Below are positions 1 to 9,128 of a stretch of DNA of 64,000 nt, one piece after another. Source of the stretch: Jannaschia pagri (GTDB lineage: Bacteria; Pseudomonadota; Alphaproteobacteria; Rhodobacterales; Rhodobacteraceae). The notes below the pieces were generated by a model that searched no databases, was not told where the DNA came from, and was given only the letters and a program-made list of their open reading frames with translations. Within the stretch, counting starts at the first letter, position 1. Every line of letters begins with the position of its first letter. The translations under genes and the position numbers were made by a program. Location of the stretch: assembly GCF_019655435.1 (NCBI RefSeq), contig NZ_BPFH01000003.1, positions 372,001 through 436,000 on the forward strand, given 5' to 3'.

Positions 1-909
1 GAGGTGCGGCGCAGCTACTCCATCTGCGCGGCCCCTGGCGAGGCCTTGCAGGTGGGGATTAAGCGGGTGGACGGCGGCGCCTTTAGCACCTGGGCCAATG
101 AGGCCTTGGCCCCCGGAGACCGGATCGACGCCATGCTCCCCATGGGGCGCTTCACGCCGGAAATAGAGCCTAATACAGGGAAACACACGCTTCTGATCGC
201 GGTAGGGTCTGGGATCACGCCGGTTTTGTCCATTGCCCAGGCGCTCCTCCAGGCGGGTGGTCGTGTGACGCTGCTCTATGGCAACCGGGCCGTGAACACG
301 ATCATGTTCCAGACGGAGCTAGATGATCTGAAGTCCCGGTTTCTCACGCGCTTGGCTGTCGTGCATGTGTTGAAACAGGACGCGCAGGATATCCCGTTGT
401 TCACCGGGCGATTGGATGGGGCGAAGCTGGACGCCTTATTTGCCGCTTGGGTGCAGATCGATACGGTGGATGAGGCCTTCCTGTGCGGACCGGAGAGTAT
501 GATGGACGTGGCGGTGGAGCGGTTGGTCGCCCACGGTCTGCCGCCCGAGCGCATCCAGACGGAGCGCTTTGTGGGGACCCAAACCGGACGGCTGCCCCAA
601 ATCACTCGGGCCACTGTGGCGGCCAAACCGACCGAGGTGACCCTACGCCTGGACGGCGCAGCCCATGTCGTGACCATGGAGAGGGACCAAAGCCTGCTGG
701 AGGCTGCCTTGGAGAACGCGATCGACGCGCCTTACGCCTGCAAAGCTGGGGTTTGTTCGACCTGCATGTGCCGCGTGGTCGAGGGTGAGGTCGAAATGGT
801 GCAAAACCACGCCCTCGAAGACGATGAAGTCGCCCATGGATACGTGCTGTCCTGCCAAGCCTATCCGTTGTCCGACCGTGTCGTGGTCGACTACGACGTC
901 GGCCATTGA
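1..909 (+). CDS. paaE: Phenylacetyl-CoA epoxidase reductase subunit PaaE (5' end cut off)
   Basis: Reductase of the PaaABCE ring 1,2-epoxidase. It passes electrons from NADPH through FAD and a [2Fe-2S] cluster to the di-iron subunit that epoxidises phenylacetyl-CoA. The visible part opens at the flavin-binding RRSYS motif, so about 50 N-terminal residues lie outside the window and the GTG at 4 is not the real start. The NAD(P)-binding half follows (GSGITPVLS, then FLCGPESMM). The C-terminal plant-type ferredoxin domain shows the C-x4-C-x2-C arrangement (CKAGVCSTC) and the distal Cys in LSCQ. The family is about 355 residues and 302 are visible. paaABCD presumably lie just upstream. The gene converges on the leftward paa operon whose last gene ends at 1019. 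Confidence 0.93.
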   Translation, partial: EVRRSYSICAAPGEALQVGIKRVDGGAFSTWANEALAPGDRIDAMLPMGRFTPEIEPNTGKHTLLIAVGSGITPVLSIAQALLQAGGRVTLLYGNRAVNTIMFQTELDDLKSRFLTRLAVVHVLKQDAQDIPLFTGRLDGAKLDALFAAWVQIDTVDEAFLCGPESMMDVAVERLVAHGLPPERIQTERFVGTQTGRLPQITRATVAAKPTEVTLRLDGAAHVVTMERDQSLLEAALENAIDAPYACKAGVCSTCMCRVVEGEVEMVQNHALEDDEVAHGYVLSCQAYPLSDRVVVDYDVGH

Positions 910-1018
910 CCCGTTCGCCCGGGGACCGTTGTCAGACCCTATGAAGGGCGGGACCAGCCCGTCATGGGAGGTTGCCAGCGCACGGTTCTAAAACCCGACC
1001 TGCCATGGTGCGGGGCAA

Positions 1019-1330
1019 TCAGGTCTCGGACTTCAAGCCGGGCGCAGTCATGCTTGGGTTGAACTCCGTCACGCGGTATTCCGCTACACCGGCGCGCTTG
1101 AACGGGTCTTGATCGAGAACGCCTTCCAGCTCCGCCTTGCTGGCCGCCGTGGCGATGATGACACCCCCGGTTCGCGGGACCTTTGCCCCCGAGGCCAGGA
1201 AGAGGCCGCGTGCGTAGCAGGCCTCCAACCAGTCAACATGCGCGTCGATATGGGTTTCGACCGTGTCGAGGGGCACGACATAGTGCAGGTCCACGACGAA
1301 AAGGGTCTGTCCTTGGGGAATGGGGGGCAT
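1019..1330 (-). CDS. YciI-like small protein
   Basis: A 103-residue protein of the YciI/dimeric alpha-beta barrel family, recognised from the LHYV start of the first strand, conserved His and Asp residues in the first third, and the closing EYRVTEFNP strand. YciI relatives are small cytosolic proteins, often with unknown substrates or fused to other enzymes, and I infer no reaction. It is the last gene of the leftward paa operon, 62 bases after the TetR gene. An upstream ATG at 1378 would add 16 unconserved residues, and the open frame back to 1483 would overlap tetR. I chose 1330 because the family normally starts a few residues before the first strand. A role in clearing a phenylacetate by-product is possible but only inferred from position. 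Confidence 0.72.
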   Translation of the reverse strand: MPPIPQGQTLFVVDLHYVVPLDTVETHIDAHVDWLEACYARGLFLASGAKVPRTGGVIIATAASKAELEGVLDQDPFKRAGVAEYRVTEFNPSMTAPGLKSET

Positions 1331-1392
1331 GGGCGGCTCCGCTGGATGGTGCTTAGGAGGATCGGCAGAGGCGGTCATCTCGTCAGCCGATC

Positions 1393-1983
1393 CTACGGTA
1401 GGCGGCTGATCCCGCCAAGGGTCAGGGCGGCAACAGTTTTGGCGTAGGCGCGGCGGGCCTCCGCATCCGCATTGGGCGACCACATGTAGAACCAGTTGAG
1501 CATCCCGAATACGCTCATGGTGGCCTGTCGCAGGGTGTCGCCCTCCAGACTTGGGGTGGTCTGTTGGAGGACATCGGACAGGCGACGCACCATGTCGCGC
1601 TGATACCCGCGCAGGATCTGCACCTGGGCGGGCGGTAGAACGGCCATCCCCTCGGTCTGGATTCGGTGTTCGTGATCCATCCCCTCGTAGGCCAGAAGGG
1701 TCTCGGTCAGCAGGCTTGTGAGGGCAGCGCCCGGGTCCTGGGGCAGCGGCGTGTCACAGAGACGCGCGCGCAGGGTCGACAGATAACTGTCCAGGATATC
1801 GAACAGCAGGGCGTCTTTGCTGGTGTGGTAGTGATACAGGTTCGCCTTGGACACCCCGCATTCCGCCGCCACCTGGGCCATGGACGCCCGGGCATAGCCC
1901 TGCTCCGCAAAGACGCGGGCGGCGCCGCGCAGAATAGCAGCTCGTTTGGCATCGTGGTCTCGGGCGATGGTGCGCGCCATCAT
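1393..1983 (-). CDS. TetR-family regulator of the phenylacetate genes (PaaR type)
   Basis: A 196-residue TetR/AcrR repressor. The N-terminal helix-turn-helix lies at about residues 35-54 (MAQVAAECGVSKANLYHY), and the remaining all-helical part is the ligand-binding domain. It starts at the first of two adjacent ATGs, with AGGAG six bases upstream. It sits in the leftward paa operon, 49 bases after paaK. In this position such regulators (PaaR) normally repress paa genes and are released by phenylacetyl-CoA. The palindrome at 4563-4576 between paaG and paaZ fits the ACCG-N6-CGGT operator known for PaaR-type proteins. A second, unrelated regulator, PaaX, lies at 6664, so the cluster has two candidate repressors. 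The family is certain and the ligand is inferred. Confidence 0.88.
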   Translation of the reverse strand: MMARTIARDHDAKRAAILRGAARVFAEQGYARASMAQVAAECGVSKANLYHYHTSKDALLFDILDSYLSTLRARLCDTPLPQDPGAALTSLLTETLLAYEGMDHEHRIQTEGMAVLPPAQVQILRGYQRDMVRRLSDVLQQTTPSLEGDTLRQATMSVFGMLNWFYMWSPNADAEARRAYAKTVAALTLGGISRLP

Positions 1984-2032
1984 CTGTCTCCTGTGGTGGG
2001 GGCCGAACCGGCGGGGGCGAGGGCGCGATGCA

Positions 2033-3331
2033 TCACGATTTCGACCGGTTGTCCACGACGCGCCGCGCCTTCCCCTGGGAGCGCTCCACCCCGCCGGGGT
2101 CCGCTGCTATGATATCGCAGGACACACCGACGATATCCTTGATCGCCTTTTGCAGAGACTGTTTGCACGCCTCTGCGTCGCCCCCAGGCAGCGGTTCGAC
2201 ATGGACGCGCATGGCGTCCATCTGTCCCTGCTTCACAAGCTCGATCTGGAAATACGGGGCCAAACCGGGTGTGGCCAACACCCGTTCTTCGATCTGCGTG
2301 GGAAAGACATTCACCCCGCGCAGGATGATCATGTCATCGGACCGGCCCGTCACCTTCTGCATCCGGCGATGGGTGCGAACAGTGCCCGGCATCAACCGCG
2401 TCAGGTCCCGCGTGCGGTAGCGTATGACGGGCATTCCGGTCTTTGTCAGGGTGGTGAAGACCAGTTCCCCCTCCTTTCCGTCGGGAAGGACGGCGCCGGT
2501 TTTGGGGTCGATCACTTCTGGCAAGAAGTGATCCTCCCAGATGTGCAGCCCATCCTTGGTGTCGACGCATTCCTGGGCGACGCCGGGGCCCATCACCTCC
2601 GAGAGGCCGTAGATATCGACCGCATGCATGTCGAACGCTGTCTCGATTTCGGCACGCATGGCGGGGGTCCAGGGTTCCGCGCCAAAGATCCCGACCTCCA
2701 ACGGACAGGTGCGGGGATCCAGGCCTTGGTGTCGGTACTCCTCCAGGATGTTGAGCATATAGGACGGCGTGACCAGGATGGCTTTTGGTCGAAAATCCTC
2801 GATCAGCTGGACCTGCCGCGCGGTTTGCCCGCCCGACATGGGGATGACCGTCGCACCCAGTCGCTCGATCCCGTAGTGGGCACCCAACCCACCTGTGAAC
2901 AGGCCGTATCCATAGGCATTGTGGACCAAATCCCCGGGCCGGACCCCGGCGGCCCTTAGGCAGCGCGCCACCAGATCGGCCCAATGGTCGATGTCCTCGG
3001 CGGTATATCCAACCACGGTCGGCTTTCCCGTCGTGCCGGAGGAGGCATGGACGCGGGCGATCCGCTCTCGCGGGACGGCGAACATGTCGAACGGATAGCT
3101 TTGGCGCAGGTCGTCCTTGGTGGTGAAGGGCAGCTTTGCGAGGTCCGCCAAGGTTGTGACCGTCTCAGGCGTGATCCCTGCGGCGTCGAACTTCGCGCGA
3201 TAGAGCGGCACATTGGCGTAGACGTGCTGCAACGTCTGCCGCAACCGTGTCAGTTGCAGGGCTTCCAGGTCCGCACGGTCCAGTGTTTCTGCCGGGTCCA
3301 GGGATCCGGGGGCGGGGGTTAGGTCTTTCAT
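2033..3331 (-). CDS. paaK: Phenylacetate-CoA ligase PaaK
   Basis: This enzyme activates phenylacetate with ATP and CoA to phenylacetyl-CoA, AMP and pyrophosphate, the first step of the aerobic CoA-thioester pathway. It has 432 residues, the usual size. The AMP-binding P-loop is at 97-109 (SSGTTGKPTVVGY). The A5-type YGLSE motif follows in the middle, and the small C-terminal domain contains the RTRDLTR and GRSDDMIILRG elements typical of PaaK. Its ATG overlaps the stop of paaI by four bases (3328-3331), so translation is coupled. It is cytosolic. The neighbours paaI, paaG and paaZ make the assignment secure. Confidence 0.96.
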   Translation of the reverse strand: MKDLTPAPGSLDPAETLDRADLEALQLTRLRQTLQHVYANVPLYRAKFDAAGITPETVTTLADLAKLPFTTKDDLRQSYPFDMFAVPRERIARVHASSGTTGKPTVVGYTAEDIDHWADLVARCLRAAGVRPGDLVHNAYGYGLFTGGLGAHYGIERLGATVIPMSGGQTARQVQLIEDFRPKAILVTPSYMLNILEEYRHQGLDPRTCPLEVGIFGAEPWTPAMRAEIETAFDMHAVDIYGLSEVMGPGVAQECVDTKDGLHIWEDHFLPEVIDPKTGAVLPDGKEGELVFTTLTKTGMPVIRYRTRDLTRLMPGTVRTHRRMQKVTGRSDDMIILRGVNVFPTQIEERVLATPGLAPYFQIELVKQGQMDAMRVHVEPLPGGDAEACKQSLQKAIKDIVGVSCDIIAADPGGVERSQGKARRVVDNRSKS

Positions 3332-3756
3332 GGGGCCTCCTCGAACACCTGGCCACGGATGGTGCGGGACATGCCGCGAAACTCGGCCACGACGCCGCTC
3401 GGGCCGGTCACGCGCACGTCGTAGATGCCGTTTTTCCCTTGTTTAGAGACTTCTTTTGCCTCCGCCGTCAGACAGTCGCCCAGGCGTCCAGGCGCGATGA
3501 AGCTGACCTGGGCATGTTGGGCGACGGTCACCTCATTTCGGCTGTTGCAGGCAAAGGCGAAGGCGCTGTCGGCCAGGGCAAAGATCACACCGCCGTGGCA
3601 GGTCCCATGGCCGTTGCAATGGTGCGCGGCGATCGTCAGCCGGAGGGTGGCTGTGCCTTCGCCGACCGCGACACGCTCCATCCCCAACCATTGGGAGGCG
3701 GCGTCGCGATTCCACATGGCGTCTGCGGCGCGGCTGGCGCGGGTCTCGGGGGTCAT
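3328..3756 (-). CDS. paaI: Hydroxyphenylacetyl-CoA thioesterase PaaI
   Basis: A 142-residue hotdog-fold thioesterase that hydrolyses dead-end aryl-CoA intermediates, chiefly hydroxyphenylacetyl-CoA, and so returns CoA to the pathway. The conserved HGG motif is at 54-56 and the catalytic Asp at 63 (GGVIFALAD), followed by the HAQVSFIAP strand. The start at 3756 gives the normal family length, and the open frame continuing upstream to 4095 is only the antisense of paaG. Both ends overlap neighbours by four bases (ATGA with paaG upstream and with paaK downstream), a tightly coupled operon arrangement. Confidence 0.95.
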   Translation of the reverse strand: MTPETRASRAADAMWNRDAASQWLGMERVAVGEGTATLRLTIAAHHCNGHGTCHGGVIFALADSAFAFACNSRNEVTVAQHAQVSFIAPGRLGDCLTAEAKEVSKQGKNGIYDVRVTGPSGVVAEFRGMSRTIRGQVFEEAP

Positions 3757-4529
3757 GGTGTGAACCTCGGTGCGCGTTTGGCCAGAAAGGCCGCGACACC
3801 CTCTGCATAATTCGGATGCTGCCCGCAGGCGCGCTGAAGCTCCGCTTCCAGGGCCAAATGTGTGTCTAGGTCTTGGCTGCCCGCCGCTTGGATCGCCACT
3901 TTCGCGGCGGCCAGACCGTTGGTTGGCCCCTCTGCCAAGCGCGCCGTCAGCGCCCGTGCCGCGTCCATCAACGCATCTCCGGGGAGGGCTTGCCAGATGA
4001 GACCCCAATCGGCGGCTTGGGCGCCCGTGATCGGGGTTGCCGTCATGGCCAGGGCCTTGGCCCGCGCCTCCCCAAGACGGCGCGTCAACTGCCACGACCC
4101 GCCCGCATCGGGGATCAATCCGACTTTGGAGAAGGATTGGATAAAGCGCGCGTCTTCGGCGGCCAAAACGATGTCACAGGCCAAGGCCAGGTTTGCGCCC
4201 GCTCCCGCTGCTACGCCATTCACGGCACAGATCACCGGCAGCGGCAGCGCCCGCAAGGCGCGCACCAGTGGGTTGTAGTTTTGGGTCAGGGTCGCGCCCA
4301 GATCCGGTGGGCCGTCCATCTTGGCCGGGTCGCGGTCGCCCAGGTCCTGCCCCGCACAGAAACCGCGCCCGGCCCCTGTCAGCAGCAGGGCGCGCTTGGT
4401 CGCCGCCCCATCCACCGCCGCGCGCAAGGCCGCATGCATGTCGTCATTGAACGCGTTCAGCCGCTCGGGCCGGTTCAGCATTACCTCGACCCAAGCGCCA
4501 TGGTCCGTGATCAGAACAGAGTCCTGCAT
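3753..4529 (-). CDS. paaG: Ring-1,2-epoxyphenylacetyl-CoA isomerase PaaG
   Basis: A crotonase-fold enzyme of 258 residues that converts the ring epoxide of phenylacetyl-CoA to oxepin-CoA, and in many bacteria also shifts the double bond later in the pathway. The oxyanion-hole strand GAGRGFCAGQDLGD is at 52-65, a second conserved stretch (NGVAAGAGANLALACD) at 104-119, and the expected catalytic Asp in GLIPDAGGSW at about 141. The ATG at 4529 is the first start with family-like spacing, and the longer frame to 4817 runs through the divergent promoter and into paaZ antisense. It is the first gene of the leftward operon. The candidate TetR operator at 4563-4576 lies 33 bases upstream. Confidence 0.95.
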   Translation of the reverse strand: MQDSVLITDHGAWVEVMLNRPERLNAFNDDMHAALRAAVDGAATKRALLLTGAGRGFCAGQDLGDRDPAKMDGPPDLGATLTQNYNPLVRALRALPLPVICAVNGVAAGAGANLALACDIVLAAEDARFIQSFSKVGLIPDAGGSWQLTRRLGEARAKALAMTATPITGAQAADWGLIWQALPGDALMDAARALTARLAEGPTNGLAAAKVAIQAAGSQDLDTHLALEAELQRACGQHPNYAEGVAAFLAKRAPRFTP

Positions 4530-4562
4530 CGCGATATCCTCCCGCGGGAACGGTTGCATTAA

Positions 4563-4576
4563 ACCGACCGGACGGT
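4563..4576. promoter_or_regulatory. Candidate operator of the TetR-type phenylacetate repressor
   Basis: ACCGACCGGACGGT is a 14-base inverted repeat with six of seven pairs matched, in the 79-base space between the divergent paaG and paaZ starts. It fits the ACCG-N2-CG-N2-CGGT core that I recall for TetR-type PaaR operators. Its position would let one bound repressor block both operons. PaaX is the other possible binder. Confidence 0.6.
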
Positions 4577-4608
4577 CAATAATACTTTCAAACGGGGAGG
4601 AGACGTCC

Positions 4609-6627
4609 ATGTCGCTGATGCAGGTCCATAGCTTCGCCGAAGGCCGCTGGGTGCCCCCGGGCCCTGAGGCGCGGCTGATCGAACACGCCGTGACCGGCGC
4701 CCCCATGGCCGAGGCAGGTGGCGTGATCGACGCCGAAGCCATGCTGGACCACGCACGGCGCGTCGGGGGTGCGGCCCTGCGGGTGATGACGTTCCATGAC
4801 CGGGCTCGGATGCTCAAAGCGCTGGCCTTGCATCTGCGAGAGCACCGCCAAGCGCTCTACGACCTCAGCTTTGCGACGGGGGCGACACAGGCGGACCATC
4901 TGATCGACGTGGATGGCGGTATCGGGACGATGTTTGTCTTTGCGTCTAAGGGACGGCGTGAGATGCCCGATGCCCATGTCTACCTTGATGGTCCGCCGGA
5001 ACAGCTCAGCCGCGACGGCACTTTCCTGGGACAGCACGTCTGCGTGCCGCTGCAAGGTGTGGCCGTCCAGATCAATGCCTTCAACTTCCCGGTCTGGGGG
5101 ATGCTGGAAAAGCTGGCCCCGACCCTACTGGCGGGCGTCCCTGCCATCGTGAAACCGGCGACGGCCACCTGTTATGTCACGGAATTGGCAGTGCGACTGA
5201 TGCTCGACAGCGGGCTGCTGCCCGAAGGCGCGTTGCAACTGGTGACCGGAGGGCTGGGCGATATGCTCGACAGGCTGGGCCCGCAGGACGCCGTCGGGTT
5301 CACGGGGTCTGCGGCCACGGCCCTGCACCTGCGGTCCAACCCAAACCTGCTGCGTCAATCGGTGCGCTTCGTGGCGGAGCAGGACAGTCTGAACGCGTCG
5401 ATCTTGGGGCCGGATGCCCTGCCTGGCACACCAGAGTTCGACCTGTTCATCAAGGAGGCGGCCCGCGAGATCACCACCAAGGCCGGGCAAAAGTGCACGG
5501 CGACCCGTCGCATCCTGGCCTCCGCCGACCGGACGGAGGCCGTTGTCGCCGCGCTGTCGGCGCGCCTGTCCAAGATCACCGTAGGCGACCCGCAGGTCGA
5601 AGGGACGCGCATGGGCGCGCTGGTGTCGCGGGCGCAGAAGGCAGACGTGCTGGAGAAGGTGCGCACCCTGGACGCCGAGGCGGAGCGGGTGTTCGGCGAC
5701 CCGGACCGTTTCGCAGAAGCACCCGGCGCCTTCCTGCAACCAATGTTGTTCCACTGCGCAGACCCGGATGCTGCCGCGCGCCTTCACGACACCGAGGCTT
5801 TTGGCCCCGTCTCGACCGTTATGCCCTACCGCGACATGGACCACGCCATCGCGCTGGCCAATCGGGGGCAGGGGAGCCTCGTCGCCTCGGTTATCACCCA
5901 TGACCCGGCTGTGGCGCAGCAGGCCGTGCAGGGCATGGCGGCCTGGCATGGACGGCTGTATTTCAACAACCGCGACAGCATGGGCGAGGCAACGGGCCAC
6001 GGCAGCCCCATGCCCCATATGGTCCATGGCGGTCCCGGTCGCGCGGGCGGCGGAGAGGAATTGGGTGGTGTACGGGGCGTTCTGCACTACATGCAACGCA
6101 CGGCGGTGCAGGGCAGCCCCACCCTGCTACAGGCCATCGGATCCCGCCATGTGACCGGTGCCGAGACACATCCAGGCCCTACCCACCCGTTCCGCCGCAC
6201 CTTCGACGACCTCACCATTGGGGAGCGTCTGACCACGGACGCACGGACTGTGACGCTAGAGGATATCGAGCATTTCGCGGCCTTTACGGGCGACACCTTC
6301 TACGCGCACATGGATGCTGAGGCTGCTACGCGGAACCCGTTCTTCCCCGGGCGGGTTGCCCATGGCTATCTGATCCTGTCGTTCGCGGCGGGGCTGTTTG
6401 TCGACCCTGCGGAAGGGCCGGTCCTCGCCAATACCGGGTTGGATGCCCTGCGCTTTCTGAAACCGGTCGAGGCGGGCGCCTCGATCCGCGTGCATCTGAC
6501 GGTCAAGGGCAAGACACCACGCACCGATGACTACGGTGAGGTGCGCTGGGCCGTTGAGGTGGTCGACGGTGCCGATGATGTCGTGGCGGAATACGATCTT
6601 TTGACCATGGTTGCCCGTGGCGGATGA
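4609..6627 (+). CDS. paaZ: Bifunctional oxepin-CoA hydrolase / aldehyde dehydrogenase PaaZ
   Basis: A 672-residue fusion that opens oxepin-CoA by hydrolysis and oxidises the resulting aldehyde with NADP to 3-oxo-5,6-dehydrosuberyl-CoA. The N-terminal aldehyde dehydrogenase domain (about 1-520) carries the INAFNFPVWG cofactor-binding motif and the catalytic Cys in GQKCTATRR. The C-terminal MaoC-like hydratase domain (about 530-672) carries the DAEAA...FFPGRVAHGY hydratase signature. The ATG at 4609 follows GGGGAGG by eight bases, and the open frame reaching back to 4321 is antisense to paaG. It stands first in the rightward transcript and is followed by paaX. Products continue to beta-oxidation-like steps (paaF, H, J), which are not in this window. 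Confidence 0.96.
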   Translation: MSLMQVHSFAEGRWVPPGPEARLIEHAVTGAPMAEAGGVIDAEAMLDHARRVGGAALRVMTFHDRARMLKALALHLREHRQALYDLSFATGATQADHLIDVDGGIGTMFVFASKGRREMPDAHVYLDGPPEQLSRDGTFLGQHVCVPLQGVAVQINAFNFPVWGMLEKLAPTLLAGVPAIVKPATATCYVTELAVRLMLDSGLLPEGALQLVTGGLGDMLDRLGPQDAVGFTGSAATALHLRSNPNLLRQSVRFVAEQDSLNASILGPDALPGTPEFDLFIKEAAREITTKAGQKCTATRRILASADRTEAVVAALSARLSKITVGDPQVEGTRMGALVSRAQKADVLEKVRTLDAEAERVFGDPDRFAEAPGAFLQPMLFHCADPDAAARLHDTEAFGPVSTVMPYRDMDHAIALANRGQGSLVASVITHDPAVAQQAVQGMAAWHGRLYFNNRDSMGEATGHGSPMPHMVHGGPGRAGGGEELGGVRGVLHYMQRTAVQGSPTLLQAIGSRHVTGAETHPGPTHPFRRTFDDLTIGERLTTDARTVTLEDIEHFAAFTGDTFYAHMDAEAATRNPFFPGRVAHGYLILSFAAGLFVDPAEGPVLANTGLDALRFLKPVEAGASIRVHLTVKGKTPRTDDYGEVRWAVEVVDGADDVVAEYDLLTMVARGG

Positions 6628-6663
6628 CTTGGCACCGGCGCGCGCCGTCCCTACACCGGAGCC

Positions 6664-7362
6664 ATGGATGACTTTGACAGGCTGATCGCTCACCTACGGG
6701 ACGGCCAGACCCATCGCACGTGGTCTGTGTTAGTGACTGTTTTTGGCGATTTGGCGCGCGTCCCGGGGCAGGAGGTCGGATCACCACTGCTGTCACGGCT
6801 CTGCGCGCCCATTGGGATCAGACCCGAAGCCCTGCGCGTGGCGCTGCACCGTTTGCGCAAGGACAATTGGGTGAGCGCCCGGCGCGCGGGACGCCATTCC
6901 CTCTATGTGTTGACCGAGGAGGGGTTGCGGCAGTCCAGGGCGGCCAGCCCTAAGATTTATGGGGTCCATGGTGGCTCACGGGCCTATCTGGTTCTGAGGG
7001 ACGACGGCGGTGCTGTGCTTGCCCCCACTCCCCCGACTAATGAATGGAGCGTCCCCTTGAGCACCGCCCCGCCGGATTGGCTGCGGGCGCAGACCTGCCG
7101 GGAGGGCACGGCAGAGCTTGCCGCAGACACGCGGCGCCGGTTCGCCGCGCTCCAGGCGGAATTGGCCAAAACCCCAGTGTTAGAGCCTATACAGATCGCG
7201 GCTCTTCGCATTCTCGTCGTGCATACCTGGCGCCGGGTCGCCCTACGCCTGCCCGATCTGCCCGATTTCGCTTTGCCGGGCGGAGACGACATTCGCCAAG
7301 CGCGGGGCCTGTTTCAGACCCTCCTCGCGCGCCTGCCCGCACCTGCTGTGGATACGCTCTAG
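6664..7362 (+). CDS. paaX: PaaX-family phenylacetate repressor
   Basis: A 232-residue PaaX-family regulator, cytosolic, with an N-terminal winged helix at about 18-85 (SPLLSRLCAPIGIRPEALRV, then RRAGRHSLYVLTEEGL) and the helical PaaX C-terminal region. PaaX proteins repress paa promoters until phenylacetyl-CoA binds. It begins 36 bases after paaZ and is probably cotranscribed. The only GGAG in front of the ATG is two bases away, which suggests weak or coupled translation. The family length is usually 270-310, so this is a compact member. Having PaaX beside a TetR-type regulator in one cluster is worth noting. The gene forms the border of the decayed region that starts directly downstream. Confidence 0.88.
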   Translation: MDDFDRLIAHLRDGQTHRTWSVLVTVFGDLARVPGQEVGSPLLSRLCAPIGIRPEALRVALHRLRKDNWVSARRAGRHSLYVLTEEGLRQSRAASPKIYGVHGGSRAYLVLRDDGGAVLAPTPPTNEWSVPLSTAPPDWLRAQTCREGTAELAADTRRRFAALQAELAKTPVLEPIQIAALRILVVHTWRRVALRLPDLPDFALPGGDDIRQARGLFQTLLARLPAPAVDTL

Positions 7363-7762
7363 TAGTTGGTCAGAAGGGGCGTGCCCAAGATCAGGGTGGT
7401 TCCGATCCATGCTCTGGAGGACTACGGCGAAATTGATCCGTCCTCCTCAGATGGCTAGAACCAAACGCGCGTAGCCGAAAACCGCCAGCAATCCCGCGCA
7501 TACCTCGCCGAACTGCGCCTTCGGACTTGAAAGTGAATAGCTTGAGATGATCAGCGGGATCTCCGCTGGCAGCCGGAGGCCTTTGCACAGTCTGGGCGCC
7601 ATCGCGAGGTCGGACCAGGGTCGCATCAGACAGACGGCGCGGGGTGTGAGCGGCCCAATCGCGATCTCAGCCAATTATGGCGCACCGATCACCGTGGCTC
7701 GCCTATGCCTACCATGGATAGAAGGAGCGTAGGCGTTGTGCCAGGATTTGGCGAAGTACAGG

Positions 7763-8059
7763 CTAAGCGCCTTGTGCAAGCGGATGTAATCCTAGGCGCC
7801 GGAGCAATAGCTGGGCATAGGGCGTGTTTGCCTGGCCCCAATTGTCTCGGCGGCGATAGTGCAGCGTGAGGAGCGTTCCACTGACGGGCGTCCAGGCTTG
7901 CAGTGGGGGCAGCTTGTTGGACAGGCTGATCGGGAGGTGCCCGGCAAAAGTACCGATGATAGAGTTATCGAAGGCCGCAATCCCCGCCGGGTTGTCGCGC
8001 GAGGTAGTCTCTACTTCAATCACATCCAAGCTGATCGTTCCCATCTCGTGGGCCATTCG
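7763..8059 (-). pseudogene. Leftward protein-like fragment, unidentified
   Basis: An open stretch of about 90 codons, leftward, that contains protein-like runs such as AFDNSIIGTFAGHLPIS and HYRRRDNWGQANTPYAQLLL. A second leftward stretch at 7447-7674 in another frame ends in a hydrophobic segment (GEVCAGLLAVFGYARL), so both may come from one shifted gene. I do not recognise the family. Chance open frames of this size occur at this GC content, so the call is weak. Confidence 0.22.
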
Positions 8060-8716
8060 GGTGCGTCCCGACGGCAACGCGTATCCTGGACACGTCTGGT
8101 GCGGCGCCTGCTAGGTCCAAGCTATCACTTTCCAGCCTCCAAACGGCAAGCTTCGCACAGGGTTGGGACAATCCCGCATCTTCGTGGCGGCACCTGTTTA
8201 CGGCTTCACTATCCTCGCCGCAGGCGACCGGGGTTGTTTTCAGCGGCGGTCTCGCGTCGTTTGCTGCGCCGGTCACTTCGCTTGTGGTCAAAAACGGTGG
8301 TGCCAAGGGGTGCATGCCGAGATTGCTGCCGTCTTACCGTCGGTCTTCGCCGTAGCAAGCGTGTCCGAAACGTTGGCAAACAGCGCGAGGCATCACTCGG
8401 TTCAATCGGGGAGATTGGACCCAGACGATAATGCCAGTCTGCCCAGATGGGACAGACAAGGTCACGCTCGGCCAAACAAATAACCAAGGGCCGGCGGCGT
8501 AGCGTTCAAATCCGTCCCTTTGATCTAAAGAAGAGCCGCGCGCACTGACGTCGCATTAGGAACGGAGGGCGTACGTTACCCGTCTCACGCCAAACCGCAG
8601 GTCAGATGGAGCAAGGCCGCAAAGAACGCGCCGGAGCGTACACCCAACCCAAAGGTAGAAGGCCGTTTGGCATTCACAGCGTATAGCCGCAAAGGCAGCC
8701 CGCGCCATTCGCGCTA

Positions 8717-9128
8717 GTGACCGTCGAAACGCATCACCCCATCGCCCTTTGGCTCAGCCTTGAGACTGCTTACGGCATGGGTGCAGACGCTCTAATGCCA
8801 TGTCTTGGCCTCGGCCCTGCGTCTCACGCCGATTATCTAAGAATGGTTGCCACCGTGATCCCAGCGGGCGAAGGACGACAGATGGCGGAACTATTCGATG
8901 ACTGACTGAATGATTGCGCCGACGTCAACCCGATCAAGTTGCTCCTAGCCGGAACTCTCCCGGCAAAAGCGGTGAACGGAGAGTTCCTTCCCCTGGTCCA
9001 GGCTGTGAACGCGGGCCACTCAATACCGGGCCTTGTCCACGGCTGCTAACTCCCTTGCGCTATTGTATGACAAGCGGCTGTTCATGGCTGACTTGATCGG
9101 CAGCCCGCTGCGGACGCTGGGCGATTAG
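8717..9128 (+). pseudogene. Rightward decayed fragment, unidentified
   Basis: From the GTG at 8717 the frame reads MTVETHHPIALW, then ends at a TGA at 8903 where the family-like run AELFDD continues with LNDCADVNPIK. It goes on in frame to about 9046 and then seems to shift frame, giving DKRLFMADLIGSPLRTLGD until a TAG at 9126. The continuation through a stop and a frame change suggests a dead gene. I cannot name it. Confidence 0.25.

Noticed and set aside
5125-6096. 323-codon leftward open frame inside paaZ
   Set aside because: Shadow frame of a clearly coding gene; His/Gln/Arg-rich composition typical of GC-rich antisense frames and no family pattern.
7859-8431. 190-codon rightward open frame in the decayed region
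   Set aside because: Arg/Gly-rich, no ribosome site, no recognisable motif; overlaps other frames of equal quality.
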